Notes: a model not told the origin generated them from the letters alone. A DNA stretch of 64,000 nt from Halostagnicola kamekurae (GCF_900116205.1 NZ_FOZS01000001.1:620001-684000), one strand, 5' to 3'. Shown: positions 16,771 through 28,828, numbered from the stretch's first letter. A program made the numbers and translations.

Positions 16771-17916
16771 TCAGGCCGAGCAGTTGTTCGGCCCCAACTC
16801 GAGTTCGAGGCGATCCTCCGACTCGAGTTCCGCCGCAGTGCCCCGATTGTGATCGATAATCTCCTCGTAGTTCGTGGGCTTTTCGCCGGCGTCGGCCAGT
16901 CGGTCGACGAACGCGGCTTCCTCGAGGTCGAGGACGTCGATCCCGGTTCGGGCCGCCCGAATCGTCGTTTCGATCGGTTCGCCCGGCGAACCGTGGGAGA
17001 ACTCGCCGTTGGCGGTGACGGTGACGTGGCCCGGACAGACCACGACCGATTCGGGTTCGGCGAGCACGGTGCGGTGGAGACTTTCGTAGAGCATCCGCGC
17101 GCCTCGCTCGCCCTCGTCCTCGTTGAACTCGAGTTCCGTCCGGCCCGTCGAGTCGACGTGAAGCGTGTCCGCCGTCAACAGCGCGCGGTCGTCGATCAGA
17201 ATCGAGAGCATCTCGCTCGTGTGGCCCGGCGTCTCGAGTGCCTTCAGGCCGAGGGTACCAACCTCGAGGACTTCGTTTCGCTCGAGCGGCGTGTACTCGA
17301 CCTCGACGCCGCGTTCGGCGACGCGCTCGCCGAGGTAGTACGGGACCTCGAGGCGGTCCGCGAGTTCGCGCCCGCCCGAGACGTGATCGGCGTGGACGTG
17401 CGTATCGATGACCCCGACGATCGAGAGTCCGGCCTCCTCGGCGGCGACCGCGAACTCGTCTGTGTCCGCGGTGGGATCGACGACGACCGCGTCGCCGGTT
17501 TCCGGACAGCCGACGAGATACGACAGACAGCCCTTGGCTCGTCGCTGCACCTGTACGAGCGTCACGGAGTCGCCGGCGGAGATCCGCGCCCGGTCGTAGA
17601 CGCGACTCCAGCCTTTCATCCCGCCCTCGATGGCCGCCACGTCGTACTCGTCGGTGGCAGACTCGAGCTGGGTCGCGAGATTGGCCGACGAGAGCCCCTT
17701 CGCGCAGACGGTGAGGACGCGTTCGGTTCCGTTGACGGTTTCCTCGAGTTCCTCGAGGCGGCCCTCGAGGTCTTCCTCCGGGTCGAACGGAAAGTTGATC
17801 GCGCCGGTGACGTGCCACGACTCGAAGCTCTCTTCGGGTCGCGTATCGAGAAGGGCGTACTCCTCGTCGGCGTCCTGTAGCTCCGCGAGTCGGTCGGCCG
17901 AGAGCGTGGTGACCAT
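16771..17916 (-). CDS. rhodanese-MBL fusion, persulfide dioxygenase-like
   Basis: 381 residues with two domains. An N-terminal rhodanese domain (about 1-108) has the catalytic Cys71 in TVCAKGLSSANL. A C-terminal metallo-beta-lactamase domain of the ETHE1/persulfide dioxygenase type (about 115-345) has THVHADH (172-178), TPGHTSEM and VCPGHVT. Such proteins oxidise or transfer sulfane sulfur; bacterial relatives usually have MBL first and rhodanese second, whereas here the rhodanese comes first. Activity is inferred. Confidence 0.88.
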   Translation of the reverse strand: MVTTLSADRLAELQDADEEYALLDTRPEESFESWHVTGAINFPFDPEEDLEGRLEELEETVNGTERVLTVCAKGLSSANLATQLESATDEYDVAAIEGGMKGWSRVYDRARISAGDSVTLVQVQRRAKGCLSYLVGCPETGDAVVVDPTADTDEFAVAAEEAGLSIVGVIDTHVHADHVSGGRELADRLEVPYYLGERVAERGVEVEYTPLERNEVLEVGTLGLKALETPGHTSEMLSILIDDRALLTADTLHVDSTGRTELEFNEDEGERGARMLYESLHRTVLAEPESVVVCPGHVTVTANGEFSHGSPGEPIETTIRAARTGIDVLDLEEAAFVDRLADAGEKPTNYEEIIDHNRGTAAELESEDRLELELGPNNCSA

Positions 17917-17973
17917 ATACCGTGCTAGGGGCTCGTGACCCTAAAGGCCGCCCGGCGAGTGCAGCCTCTCAGT

Positions 17974-18057
17974 TCGAACGAGAAGACCGGACTCGAACGA
18001 GAAAAACGAAAGCGCGCGTAATCGTCGGAAGCCGAAGCGTGTGATCGTCGGAAGCCG
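17974..18057. repeat. short direct repeats immediately 3' of katG
   Basis: ATCGTCGGAAGCCG occurs at 18021-18034 and 18044-18057 (period 23), the second copy ending three bases before the katG stop codon. TCGAACGAGAA occurs at 17974-17984 and 17993-18003 (period 19). Together they fill most of the gap between katG and the rhodanese gene. Confidence 0.65.
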
Positions 18058-18060
18058 CGA

Positions 18061-20587
<2,527 letters not shown>

Positions 20588-20869
20588 ATGTCCAGTATGT
20601 CGGTCGTCAAATACCTCTCGTCGCTGGCGATGCTCGTCGCCGGTGTCGCCGTCATGGTGTTGCTCGCAACGGTCGTGTTCTTCGTCACGATCTTCGTCGT
20701 CTCGACGGGGTCGGAGCTCGCGAACTACGACCCCAGCGACGATTTCGTCGTCCTCTCTTCGACCCTGATCGTCGTCGCCGTCATCCTGACCGGCGGCTTC
20801 ACGCCGCGACTCTCCGGCGGGACCGACGACGCCGACGGAGACGAGTTCGACGACCGAACGTACAGATAA
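20588..20869 (+). CDS. two-TM hypothetical membrane protein (93 aa)
   Basis: The product starts MSSMSVVKYLSSLAMLVAG, has hydrophobic segments at about 12-38 and 57-73, and ends in an acidic tail rich in D. An ATG at 20600 is an alternative start. The topology suggests a hairpin in the membrane with a charged cytoplasmic tail. No family is recognised. It precedes the aspartoacylase-like gene by about 100 nt. Confidence 0.72.
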   Translation: MSSMSVVKYLSSLAMLVAGVAVMVLLATVVFFVTIFVVSTGSELANYDPSDDFVVLSSTLIVVAVILTGGFTPRLSGGTDDADGDEFDDRTYR

Positions 20870-20974
20870 CTCCGTCCCCAGCGCGCCGAACCGCGCCGAA
20901 TCGCGCGGCAGTTCCGCCCTGAAACGGGCCCGTATACCGAACCAGTAAAGGCGAGCGGCCTCTTCGTCGTGCAC

Positions 20975-21934
20975 ATGACGACGACGCTCGGAACGGCGAG
21001 CGCGGACCCCGGCGAAATCGACACGGGTCGTCTCGAGGTCGGCGAGACTCGAGACGGCAGTCCGTTCGGACTCCCCGTCGCCGTAGTCAACGGCGCGGAC
21101 GCCGGGAAAACGCTGTACCTGCAGGCGGCAAGCGACGGCGACGAGTTGAACGGTGTCGGGGTCCTCACGCGCGTCGTGCCGCGGCTCGATCCCGCCGAGA
21201 TTTCCGGAACGATTCTCATCGTCGGGATCGTCAACTACCACGCGTTTCAGGTCGCCCAACATCGAAACCCGATCGACGACACGAAGATGAACCGCACCTA
21301 TCCCGGTTCGGAGGGCGGGACCTCGAGCGAGCGGATCGCCCGCGCGACCTTCGACGTGGCCAAACGAGCGGACGTTATTCTCGACCTCCATCAGGGATCG
21401 ACCAGCCGGATGATCGACGAGGTCCGCGTCCGCTGTGGCAAGCGCCACCGGCTCCACGATGAGTGTCTCGAGCTCGCGAAGGCCTTCGGCTGTGGCTACG
21501 TGCTCGACCAGAAGGGACCCGACGGACAGCTCGCTCGAGCCGCCCCCGATGAGGGCATTCCGACCGTCGACCCGGAACTCGGCGGCTGTGTCGGCTGGGA
21601 CGAGACGAGCCTCCAGAAGGGAACCGAAGGCGTGTTCAACGTCCTTCGATACTACGACTTTCTCCCCGAGAGCCACGACCTGAACCGACAGATCCGCGCG
21701 AGCAGCTTCGAACAGTACGGCTCGCCCGTCGGCGGCCTCGTCTCGGTCGAGAAGGAACTCGGCCAGCAGGTCCGTGCCGGCGAGACCCTGTTCGAAGTCA
21801 CGACCGTCTTCGGCGAGCCCAAAGCCGAGATCACCGCCGACAGCGACGGCGTGCTCTGGCGAGCGCGTCGACTCCCGCAAGTCGCGACCGGCGAGTACGT
21901 CTGCTCGGTCGGAACCGAGGTCGATTCGTACTGA
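20975..21934 (+). CDS. succinylglutamate desuccinylase/aspartoacylase family protein
   Basis: A zinc carboxypeptidase-fold deacylase, 319 residues from MTTTLGTASA. The zinc-site residues appear in the family pattern: ASDGDELNG near the start, ILDLHQGST in the middle (His ligand) and a C-terminal beta domain beginning EQYGSPVGG. The substrate may be an N-acyl amino acid, but members in archaea are uncharacterised. Its TGA overlaps the thrC ATG (TGATG), so the two genes are coupled. GTG 20969 is an alternative start. Confidence 0.85.
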   Translation: MTTTLGTASADPGEIDTGRLEVGETRDGSPFGLPVAVVNGADAGKTLYLQAASDGDELNGVGVLTRVVPRLDPAEISGTILIVGIVNYHAFQVAQHRNPIDDTKMNRTYPGSEGGTSSERIARATFDVAKRADVILDLHQGSTSRMIDEVRVRCGKRHRLHDECLELAKAFGCGYVLDQKGPDGQLARAAPDEGIPTVDPELGGCVGWDETSLQKGTEGVFNVLRYYDFLPESHDLNRQIRASSFEQYGSPVGGLVSVEKELGQQVRAGETLFEVTTVFGEPKAEITADSDGVLWRARRLPQVATGEYVCSVGTEVDSY

Positions 21935-23106
21935 TGGTCGCCGCTGATCTGTACTGTCCCGACTGCGGGACCGTCTACGAAGCGGGGCCCGGCGAACCGT
22001 GGCGCTGTGCGTGTGGTCACCCGCTCGAGCTCCGCGAGGACCCCTCTCGAGCGGAAGCGGTCGACTTTCCGTCGACGATCGAATCCCCGCCGGCGATGAA
22101 CGCGAACGACGGGCTCTGGACTTTTGCTGACTTACTGCCGGTCGAGAAACGCGTGACTCTACAGGAAGGACTGACGCCGCTGGTCGAGACCGACCGGTGG
22201 AACGCGTCGTTCAAACTCGAGTACGTCTCCCCCACGGGATCGTTCAAGGATCGTGGCGCGACGACGACGCTCTCGAGAGCGGTCGAACTCGGCGTCGACA
22301 CGGTGATCGAGGACTCCTCGGGCAACGCCGGTGCGGCGATCGCAACGTACGCCGCCCGCGCCGGACTGGACGCTGAAATATACGTCCCCGCGGACGTCAA
22401 ACCCGCCAAACGTCGCGCTATCGAACGAGCCGGGGCTCGTGCCGTCGCGATCGAGGGGAGTCGCGAGGACGTAACCGAGGCGTGTCTCGAGGCCGTCGCG
22501 GCGGGGGACGGCTGGTACGCGAGCCACGCCTGGAACCCGGCGTTTTACGCCGGGACGATGACGTTCGCGTTCGAGATCGCCGCCCAGCGGGACTGGGCGG
22601 TGCCGGACGCGGTCGTGCTCCCGGTCGGACACGGAACGCTCTTTCTCGGCGCGTATCGCGGCTTTTCGCGTCTCGTCGAGGCCGGACTCACCGACGAACT
22701 GCCCCGCCTCCTCGGCGTGCAAGCGGTCGGCTCCGCACCCGTCGTTCGCCGACTCGAGGGCGAGACGGGCGTCGACGAGACGAGCGGCGACGGGACGGGC
22801 GACGCTCCCGAGGCCGGGGATCCAACTGAGACGACCGCCACGCTCGCCGACGGCATCCGGATCGCGACACCTGCGCGCGAAGACGAGATTCTCGACGCGA
22901 TCGACGCGACCGACGGCGACGCGATCGCGGTCGGCGACGAGACGCTCGAGACGACGCTCGAGTCGCTGCACACCAGCGGTTTCAACGTGGAGCCGACGAG
23001 CGCGGTCGCGCCCGCGGGACTCGAGCGGTATCGCGAGCAAGGGATGGTCGAACCCGATGACGAGGTCGTCGTCCCGTTGACCGGCAGCGGCCTCAAGTAT
23101 TCGTAG
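21934..23106 (+). CDS. thrC: threonine synthase
   Basis: PLP enzyme converting O-phosphohomoserine to threonine. 390 residues. An N-terminal zinc ribbon (Cys8, Cys11, Cys25, Cys27) precedes the PLP domain with Lys105 in SPTGSFKDRG and the ribose-phosphate loop SSGNAGAA. PLTGSGLK closes the chain. It overlaps the upstream deacylase-like gene by one base. A D/G/T-rich insertion (about 270-305) is the only unusual part. thrB lies elsewhere in this window at 34232. Confidence 0.95.
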   Translation: MVAADLYCPDCGTVYEAGPGEPWRCACGHPLELREDPSRAEAVDFPSTIESPPAMNANDGLWTFADLLPVEKRVTLQEGLTPLVETDRWNASFKLEYVSPTGSFKDRGATTTLSRAVELGVDTVIEDSSGNAGAAIATYAARAGLDAEIYVPADVKPAKRRAIERAGARAVAIEGSREDVTEACLEAVAAGDGWYASHAWNPAFYAGTMTFAFEIAAQRDWAVPDAVVLPVGHGTLFLGAYRGFSRLVEAGLTDELPRLLGVQAVGSAPVVRRLEGETGVDETSGDGTGDAPEAGDPTETTATLADGIRIATPAREDEILDAIDATDGDAIAVGDETLETTLESLHTSGFNVEPTSAVAPAGLERYREQGMVEPDDEVVVPLTGSGLKYS

Positions 23107-23225
23107 CAGAAACGACAGACGGAATATATCTCTGAACTGGCGCGTTCGGCCCCAAACCTGTTAAGCCGCGAACAGTCTGTCTCGGCTCCGATAAATTCAT
23201 ACAAACAGGACAGTAATACCGGATT

Positions 23226-23960
23226 ATGAATCGTCGCAGCCTACTCGCCGGAGCGGCCGTCCTCGGAACGACGAGCGTCGCCGGGTGTCTCGGAACGTTC
23301 GGAATGGCCGAGCACGAGGCGTCGCCCGCGAGCGTCGACGAGAGCGCGCGTCAGGACACCGGCTACGAACAGACCGGCGTCACGGAAGACACCATCGAGC
23401 AATCGGTCGACCTCGCGGTGTTCTCCCAGGAGGTCTCGGTGACGAACTACATCACCGAACACGAAAAGCCGATCACGGTCGGACCGCTCACTATGGACGG
23501 CGGCGGCGGATTCCTCGTCGTGACGACGCCGCAGGCGAGCGTGCTCGGTCAGGAACTCAACCCCGTCAGCGACATGTCGCCGAAAGAACTCATCGAGCGC
23601 GTCGAGGGCAACTACGCGGGGATGGAGAACGTCACGCATCAGGAAGACGGCAGCGTGACGATTCTCGACCAGGAGACGACCCAGTCCAGATTCACCGCCG
23701 AATCGAGCTACAACGGCTCCGACGTCGAGGTGTCCATACACATCAGCGAAGCGGTCGAAACCGAGGAGGATCTCCTGGTTACCGTCGGCGTCTATCCGAA
23801 CGAGCGACGCGACGAGGAAGAGTCCAACATCATCTCGCTCATGGAGTCGGTTACCGAGGCGTCGCCGGAAGACGACGGAAATCAGAACGAATCGAACGAT
23901 GGCGGGAACGAAAACGGGAGCGACGGCGGAGAAAGCGGAAGCGACGGTGGCCTTCTGTAA
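23226..23960 (+). CDS. DUF6517-type secreted lipoprotein
   Basis: 244 residues. A twin-Arg-like start MNRRSLLAG is followed by a hydrophobic stretch and a lipobox SVAGC with Cys21, so it should be exported (probably by Tat) and lipid-anchored. The body (about 60-215) is the haloarchaeal DUF6517 domain of unknown function and the tail is a low-complexity N/G/S/D linker. A/T-rich DNA with TATATC and TAAATTCATA elements lies upstream. Its stop codon region is duplicated (see repeat at 23946-24010). Confidence 0.82.
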   Translation: MNRRSLLAGAAVLGTTSVAGCLGTFGMAEHEASPASVDESARQDTGYEQTGVTEDTIEQSVDLAVFSQEVSVTNYITEHEKPITVGPLTMDGGGGFLVVTTPQASVLGQELNPVSDMSPKELIERVEGNYAGMENVTHQEDGSVTILDQETTQSRFTAESSYNGSDVEVSIHISEAVETEEDLLVTVGVYPNERRDEEESNIISLMESVTEASPEDDGNQNESNDGGNENGSDGGESGSDGGLL

Positions 23961-24010
23961 CCGAGTGCGGTAGACGAGGAACGTGGCGAGAGCGGCCTTT
24001 TGTAACCCTC
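23946..24010 (+). repeat. duplication of the DUF6517 gene end including the stop codon
   Basis: GGCCTTCTGTAACC at 23949-23962 contains the gene's last codons and TAA. GGCCTTTTGTAACC recurs at 23994-24007 with a second TAA exactly 45 nt later, in the same frame, and preceded by GGCGAGAGC (GES again). The 3' end of the gene has therefore been duplicated past its own stop. Confidence 0.75.
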
Positions 24011-24083
24011 GACGACGAACGGCGAGGCTCGCGTTTCGGTCGAACCCGACACCCCTTTACTCGAGCCCTGAATACGGATCGAT

Positions 24084-25883
24084 ATGTTCCTAGCCTTGCG
24101 CGAATCGGTCGAAGACGCCCTCGAGGGGGCGCTCTCGGCCTGCGGGTTCCCGACCGGGGACCTCGGCATCGAAGAGCCGCCCGAAGACGTCGACAGCGTC
24201 CTCGCCTCGAGCGTCGCCTTTCGACTGGCGAGCGAAGCGGGCGCGCCGCCGCCGCAGGTCGCCCAGCAACTGGCCGACGAAATCGACGTCGACGAACTGC
24301 CCTACGTCGATCGGGTCGAAACGCAGGGCCCGTATCTGAACTTCCTTCCGAGCGACGCCTACGTCGAGGCGACCGTCGAGCGGGCGACCGATCCGACCTA
24401 CGGGAATCTCGAGGACCGCGGCGAGTCCGTCGTCGTCGAGCACACGAGCGCGAACCCGACCGGACCGGTCCACGTCGGTCGCGCCCGGAACCCGATAATC
24501 GGCGACGCGGTCTCGAATCTCCTCGAGACGGCCGGCTACGACGTCGAACGCCACTACTACGTCAACGACGCCGGCCGCCAGATGGCCGTCTTCACGTGGG
24601 CATACGAGACCTTCGACGAGGACGACCTCGAGACCGACCCCGAACGCGACCGCATCGAGTACGATCTGGTGCGATACTACCGCAAGGGCAACGCCTACCT
24701 CGAGAGCGCGCCCGAAGCCGAGTTCGAGGCCGCCGAGGCCGAGATCGAGTCGATCATGCAGGGGCTCGAGGCGGGCGAGGAGCAAGCCTACGAGCGCGTG
24801 ACCGAGGTCGTCGATCAGGTGCTCTCGGGGATGAAAACCTGTCTCGCTCGGCTGCCCGCCGAGTTCGACGAGTTCGTCAAGGAGACGCGATTCATGAAAG
24901 ACGGCTCGACCGACGACGTCGTCTCGCGGCTCAAGGAACTCGACGGCGCGGTCTACGAGGACGAGGCCTGGCAACTCGAACTCGACGAGCAGGGCATCGA
25001 CAAGAACCTCGTCTTCCTCCGTTCGGACGGAACCTCGCTGTATCCGACGCGCGATTTAGCCCACCACGAGTGGAAACTCGAGAACTACGACCGGGCGGTC
25101 ACCGTCCTCGGCGAGGATCACAAACTGCAGGCGAGCCAGATTCGGGAGACCCTCGAGTTGCTCGGCACGGATACATCTGATCTCCGACAAGTCCTTTACT
25201 CCTACGTCAACCTCCCCGAGGGGAAGATGTCGACCCGACGCGGGACCGGCGTCGACCTCGACGACCTCCTCGACGAGGCCATCTCGCGCGCACGCGATGA
25301 AGTCGAGTCCCGTCTCGACGACCGTATCCGCGACGACGACTTAGACGAGGACGACATCGAGCGCATCGCCCACCAAGTCGGGATCGGCGCGGTTCGCTAC
25401 GATATCGTCTCGAAGCAACCGACCAAGGCGATCACCTTCGAGTGGGAACAGGCCCTCGACTTCGAAGCCCAGTCGGCTCCCTACGTCCAGTACGTCCACG
25501 CGCGCTGCTGTGGCATCCTGGCCGAAAGCGTCGACGCCGACGACCTCGACGCGGACGACCCCGAGGCAGTCGTCGAGACGCTGTCGGCGAGCGTCGACGC
25601 CGCCGCGCTCGAGACCGACGCGGAACGACACCTCGTCGAGACGATCGCTCGGTTCCCGGCAGTGATCGACGACGCGGCTGACGACCTCCAGCCCCACCAG
25701 GTCGCGACCTACACCCGCGAGTTCGCCGACGCGTTCAACGCGTTCTACCGGGAATGTCCGGTCCTTTCCGATGACGTCGACCCCGAGGTCCGGGAGGCGC
25801 GACTCGCGCTCGTCGCGGCCTCGCGCCACACCGTCGCGAACGCGCTGTCGGTGCTCGGTGTCGCCGCCCCTCGCTCGATGTGA
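24084..25883 (+). CDS. argS: arginyl-tRNA synthetase
   Basis: Class-I synthetase, 599 residues. The N-terminal tRNA-binding Add-1 domain (about 1-105) is followed by the HIGH-type motif HVGR (130-133) in [13 protein letters not shown], the KMSKS-type motif KMSTRRG near 380 and the C-terminal DALR anticodon domain with YVQYVHARC at its start. Length and order are normal. It is probably transcribed together with the DICT gene, which starts 62 nt downstream. Confidence 0.97.
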   Translation: MFLALRESVEDALEGALSACGFPTGDLGIEEPPEDVDSVLASSVAFRLASEAGAPPPQVAQQLADEIDVDELPYVDRVETQGPYLNFLPSDAYVEATVERATDPTYGNLEDRGESVVVEHTSANPTGPVHVGRARNPIIGDAVSNLLETAGYDVERHYYVNDAGRQMAVFTWAYETFDEDDLETDPERDRIEYDLVRYYRKGNAYLESAPEAEFEAAEAEIESIMQGLEAGEEQAYERVTEVVDQVLSGMKTCLARLPAEFDEFVKETRFMKDGSTDDVVSRLKELDGAVYEDEAWQLELDEQGIDKNLVFLRSDGTSLYPTRDLAHHEWKLENYDRAVTVLGEDHKLQASQIRETLELLGTDTSDLRQVLYSYVNLPEGKMSTRRGTGVDLDDLLDEAISRARDEVESRLDDRIRDDDLDEDDIERIAHQVGIGAVRYDIVSKQPTKAITFEWEQALDFEAQSAPYVQYVHARCCGILAESVDADDLDADDPEAVVETLSASVDAAALETDAERHLVETIARFPAVIDDAADDLQPHQVATYTREFADAFNAFYRECPVLSDDVDPEVREARLALVAASRHTVANALSVLGVAAPRSM

Positions 25884-25945
25884 GCGCCGAACGCTCGAGA
25901 GCGAACAGTTATCCCGCGCACAGACAATCTCTCCGAACGACATCC

Positions 25946-26692
25946 GTGAGTCTCAAAGACGTTATCGAAGCGGCTGACCGATCCGAGTTGACCCTCGCCG
26001 TCATCAACCGCGAGGCGCCCCAGCCACTGCAGTCGATGCTCGAAGACCTCGTTACAGATCAGCCGGTTTCGATCGAAGAGCAGGATCGACCCGACGAAGC
26101 GGCGGATATGGTGTATCTCCTCGAAGACGACGCGGTGGTCGCAACGTCGCCGTTACGCGAACTCAGCGAGTCGATCCTTTTCGGCAACTCGGACCTGTAC
26201 ATCACCGGGACTCGCGGCCCACTCGATGTCGATTTGCCCGAAGTGATTGCGGCGCTCGAGAATACCCGTTTTCGGGTCCGCGGATATCCCGACTCGAGCA
26301 AGGAAAAGCTCCTCCTCATTACGATCTCGCGGTACATCGAGGGGCTTTCGCTCGAGCGCGGCGATGGGATCCATCGCGCCTCGTTCCAACGGCTCTCGCG
26401 GATCGATGACGAACGCGGTACTCGAGCGGTCTACCGACGGCTCTCCGAGACGAGCGCGGAGACCCACGTTTACGGTGTCCCCGATCGAGACCCCCAGTTC
26501 GATGTGACGGTACACGGCGGTCAGTCTCGAGAGATCCGCGACTCGTGGTTCGTCGTCTCCGTTCCCGACGAGACGGGAACGCACGCGGCACTCGTTGCGC
26601 TAGAAACGGGCCCGCGAACGTGGGAGGGATTCTGGACGTTCGATCCGGCGACTGTCACCGAACTGGACGCCTACATTCGGCGGGCGCTGTAG
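25946..26692 (+). CDS. DICT sensory-domain protein
   Basis: 248 residues from GTG 25946 (VSLKDVIEAADRSELTLAVIN). The DICT domain, found next to two-component and cyclic-di-nucleotide modules in other organisms, occupies most of the first 150 residues; haloarchaeal versions stand alone. The end carries a W-rich segment TWEGFWTFDP. No DNA-binding or catalytic domain is seen. I prefer the GTG to the upstream ATG at 25880, which overlaps argS and adds an unconserved leader. Confidence 0.78.
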   Translation: MSLKDVIEAADRSELTLAVINREAPQPLQSMLEDLVTDQPVSIEEQDRPDEAADMVYLLEDDAVVATSPLRELSESILFGNSDLYITGTRGPLDVDLPEVIAALENTRFRVRGYPDSSKEKLLLITISRYIEGLSLERGDGIHRASFQRLSRIDDERGTRAVYRRLSETSAETHVYGVPDRDPQFDVTVHGGQSREIRDSWFVVSVPDETGTHAALVALETGPRTWEGFWTFDPATVTELDAYIRRAL

Positions 26693-26803
26693 TGTTGCGA
26701 CGGACCTTCAGCCGAGGGTGGATCCGGGCGAAAGCGGGTTCTATTACCGCGGGACCGATCCACTCTCCGACTCAGAAGACGCCCGCAGAAGTGGCGAAAG
26801 CGT

Positions 26804-27355
26804 CTATGCCGTCGCCATCGCCTTATGGGCGAACTCTTCGGCGGACATGTTGTTGCGGATGTACGCGACCGCCCAGGCGACATCGACGTAGAAGCCCAAC
26901 ACCGTGTCTCCGTCCTTGTTGAGTAGCGTGAATTCGATGCTCTCGATCGATTCTAAGAACGCTTCCGGATCTTCGATGGCTTCCGCGGCGACGATACCGA
27001 GCTCTTCGATGATCGCGTCGAGTTCGTCTCGTTTCGGCGTTTTCTCGAGTTTGGCTTCGACGTCGACGTGGTACCCGTCGCGTTTGACGTGTTCGATCGT
27101 TACCTCGCTGTGTTCGAGGTCGAGTTTGTCCTTGTTGAAGCCGGGGATCTCGTCCGGTCCCTCGTCGTTCGAGTCGTCTTCGCTCGAGTTGTCGTCGTTC
27201 GAGTCGTCACCGTTCGAGTCGTCGGTGCCGTCGTCGAGACTGTTGTCGTCTCCGTCGTCACCGTCGTCGTTCTCGTCACTAGTATTCTCCGAACAACCCG
27301 CGAGCACGGTTGCGAACACGGCGCCACTGCCGAGGAGGATTTTTCTTCGCTCCAT
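26804..27355 (-). CDS. lipoprotein with acidic linker (DUF8159-like)
   Basis: 183 residues starting MERRKILLGSGAVFATVLAGC, so there is a lipobox Cys at residue 21. A D/N/S-rich low-complexity spacer (about 25-72) lifts the C-terminal domain (about 75-183) off the membrane. That domain, with VDVAWAVAYIRNNMSAEEFAHKAM, resembles a Halobacteria-only DUF I believe is DUF8159. Function unknown. A symmetric element lies 45-71 nt upstream of the start. Confidence 0.75.
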   Translation of the reverse strand: MERRKILLGSGAVFATVLAGCSENTSDENDDGDDGDDNSLDDGTDDSNGDDSNDDNSSEDDSNDEGPDEIPGFNKDKLDLEHSEVTIEHVKRDGYHVDVEAKLEKTPKRDELDAIIEELGIVAAEAIEDPEAFLESIESIEFTLLNKDGDTVLGFYVDVAWAVAYIRNNMSAEEFAHKAMATA

Positions 27356-27399
27356 GTGCACCCACTCCAGCCCACCCCTGATTAGTAATCATCTCATTC

Positions 27400-27426
27400 T
27401 TTCCGGAATGGATTGACATCCGGAAA
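27400..27426. promoter_or_regulatory. inverted repeat TTTCCGGA-N11-TCCGGAAA, possible operator
   Basis: Perfect 8-nt half-sites separated by 11 nt (27400-27407 and 27419-27426) occur upstream of the lipoprotein gene. The dyad spacing suits a dimeric HTH protein. No regulator can be named. Confidence 0.4.
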
Positions 27427-27562
27427 TGCGACGGGTATAGGGGCGGTAGGCACCAGTTAGTTCGCTGATAAGGGTCTAACTACCGGGAGCGCGATCAGCG
27501 TGTTCGTTCAGGAAAAACAGTTGTAGCAGTCGGGAGCGGCGAAGTGAAGTGGTCGGCGGCAA

Positions 27563-28411
27563 TCAGGAATCGGGTTCTGCGCTGGGCCCGCCACTCGAGG
27601 GATCGTCGATGGGGGCCGATCCGTCGCCGTCGGGGACTGCCCCGGTAACCGCCGGTCCGCCTCGAGAATCGGTGGCCGAGCCTTCGGTTTCGATCTTCGA
27701 GATGATCTCGGGAAACTCCGACGCAAGCCGCTTGTACGCGACCGCAGCGGGTCGCTGGGCGTCGTAGACGACCAGCGGCGTCCCCGCGTAGACGCTGTCG
27801 CGAACGGCGGGGTCGTCCGGGATCGAGCCGACGAGCGGGAGATCGAGACGCGAGGCGATGTCCTCGGGGGAAACGCTGCTTTCCGTGCGGGTGCGCGTGA
27901 TGATCAATCCGCCGGGCGTTCCCTTCGCGTGGTCGGTCAGCTTGAGGGTCTTTTTCGTGTCGTTGACGGCGGCGGGTTCCGGCGTGGAGACGAGCAAGAC
28001 CGCGTCCGCGAGTCCGAGCGGGAGGACGGTTTCGTGGCTGACGCCCGCACCGACGTCGAGGAAGACGTAGCTAAACTCGTCTCGCAGTTCGTCGACGACG
28101 TCTCGAAGTCCCTCCGGCGACGTTTCGGCGTAGGCCTCGAGTCCGGTGCCGCTGGGGACGGCCACGATGTTGTCCGTCAGCGGGTAGGTCGCCTCCGAGA
28201 CGGAGGCGTTACCGGCGAGGACGTCGTGCAGGGTGGTCGAGTCGGTGCTCAAACTCACGAACCCCGCGAGGTTCGCCATCCCGAGGTCGGCGTCGACGAT
28301 CGCGACCCGCTCGCCCGTCTGTGCCAGCGCGGTTCCGAGGTTCACCGTCGTCGTCGTCTTCCCGACACCGCCTTTTCCACTCCCGATGGCAAATACCGTC
28401 TTGTCGGACAT
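27563..28411 (-). CDS. minD: MinD/ParA-family P-loop ATPase
   Basis: 282 residues from MSDKTVFAIGSGKGGVGKTT. The deviant Walker A GKGGVGKTT (about 11-19) and the switch DADLGMANL are those of MinD-type ATPases, and FLDVGAGVS carries the Walker B region. No amphipathic membrane-targeting helix is evident at the C-terminus, which is instead a G/S/P-rich disordered tail. Haloarchaea encode several MinD homologues that affect polar protein placement and motility rather than FtsZ, so the exact role is open. A TTTAAGG element lies about 35-40 nt upstream. Confidence 0.88.
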   Translation of the reverse strand: MSDKTVFAIGSGKGGVGKTTTTVNLGTALAQTGERVAIVDADLGMANLAGFVSLSTDSTTLHDVLAGNASVSEATYPLTDNIVAVPSGTGLEAYAETSPEGLRDVVDELRDEFSYVFLDVGAGVSHETVLPLGLADAVLLVSTPEPAAVNDTKKTLKLTDHAKGTPGGLIITRTRTESSVSPEDIASRLDLPLVGSIPDDPAVRDSVYAGTPLVVYDAQRPAAVAYKRLASEFPEIISKIETEGSATDSRGGPAVTGAVPDGDGSAPIDDPSSGGPSAEPDS

Positions 28412-28554
28412 ACTGAGTATATCGCCATAGTGTAGCGGGAACACCTTAAATAGTGACATAGATCCGCCCAGACCGGGTCGAAATATACCGAGCAGCGGCG
28501 TTTCGACGTAATCGACACGCGCTATGGTCCGATCTATTCTCATCATCCGATCGA

Positions 28555-28580
28555 GGCCGTCACTCGAGGCAGTCACTCGA
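28555..28580. repeat. 13-nt tandem repeat 3' of the HalOD1 gene
   Basis: GCCGTCACTCGAG and GCAGTCACTCGAG are adjacent at 28555-28567 and 28568-28580, 27 nt beyond the HalOD1 stop. Each contains TGAC on the gene strand, like the stop context. Weak but similar in position to the other 3' repeats. Confidence 0.45.
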
Positions 28581-28606
28581 GCCAAGCGTCGATCGACCAA
28601 CAAGCG

Positions 28607-28828
28607 TCAGGAACGATCAATCCGATAGCACGCCGTGAACACGATTACGTCGCCGTCTTCGAGGTCGGTCGCCACGGGGGCGGTCGTCGGGCCGGCCTCG
28701 ATCGCCTCCAGAAACCACGTCAGCGTCGACGGCTCGAGCTGGTCGACGTGCCGTACGGTCGCGTCCGCGGGGAGTGACTCGACGCGACGGAGCGCCGGTG
28801 ATCGGTCGACGGTTTCGCTGGTAGCCAT
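28607..28828 (-). CDS. HalOD1 output domain protein (73 aa)
   Basis: The single-domain product MATSETVDRSPALRRVESL contains DATVRHVDQLEP and the C-terminal DGDVIVFTACYRI typical of HalOD1, a Halobacteria-only output domain tied to signalling. I use ATG 28828, since the conserved region starts soon after and the upstream ATG at 28843 adds only five residues. Binding partner unknown. A second HalOD1 protein is at 37960. Confidence 0.8.
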   Translation of the reverse strand: MATSETVDRSPALRRVESLPADATVRHVDQLEPSTLTWFLEAIEAGPTTAPVATDLEDGDVIVFTACYRIDRS

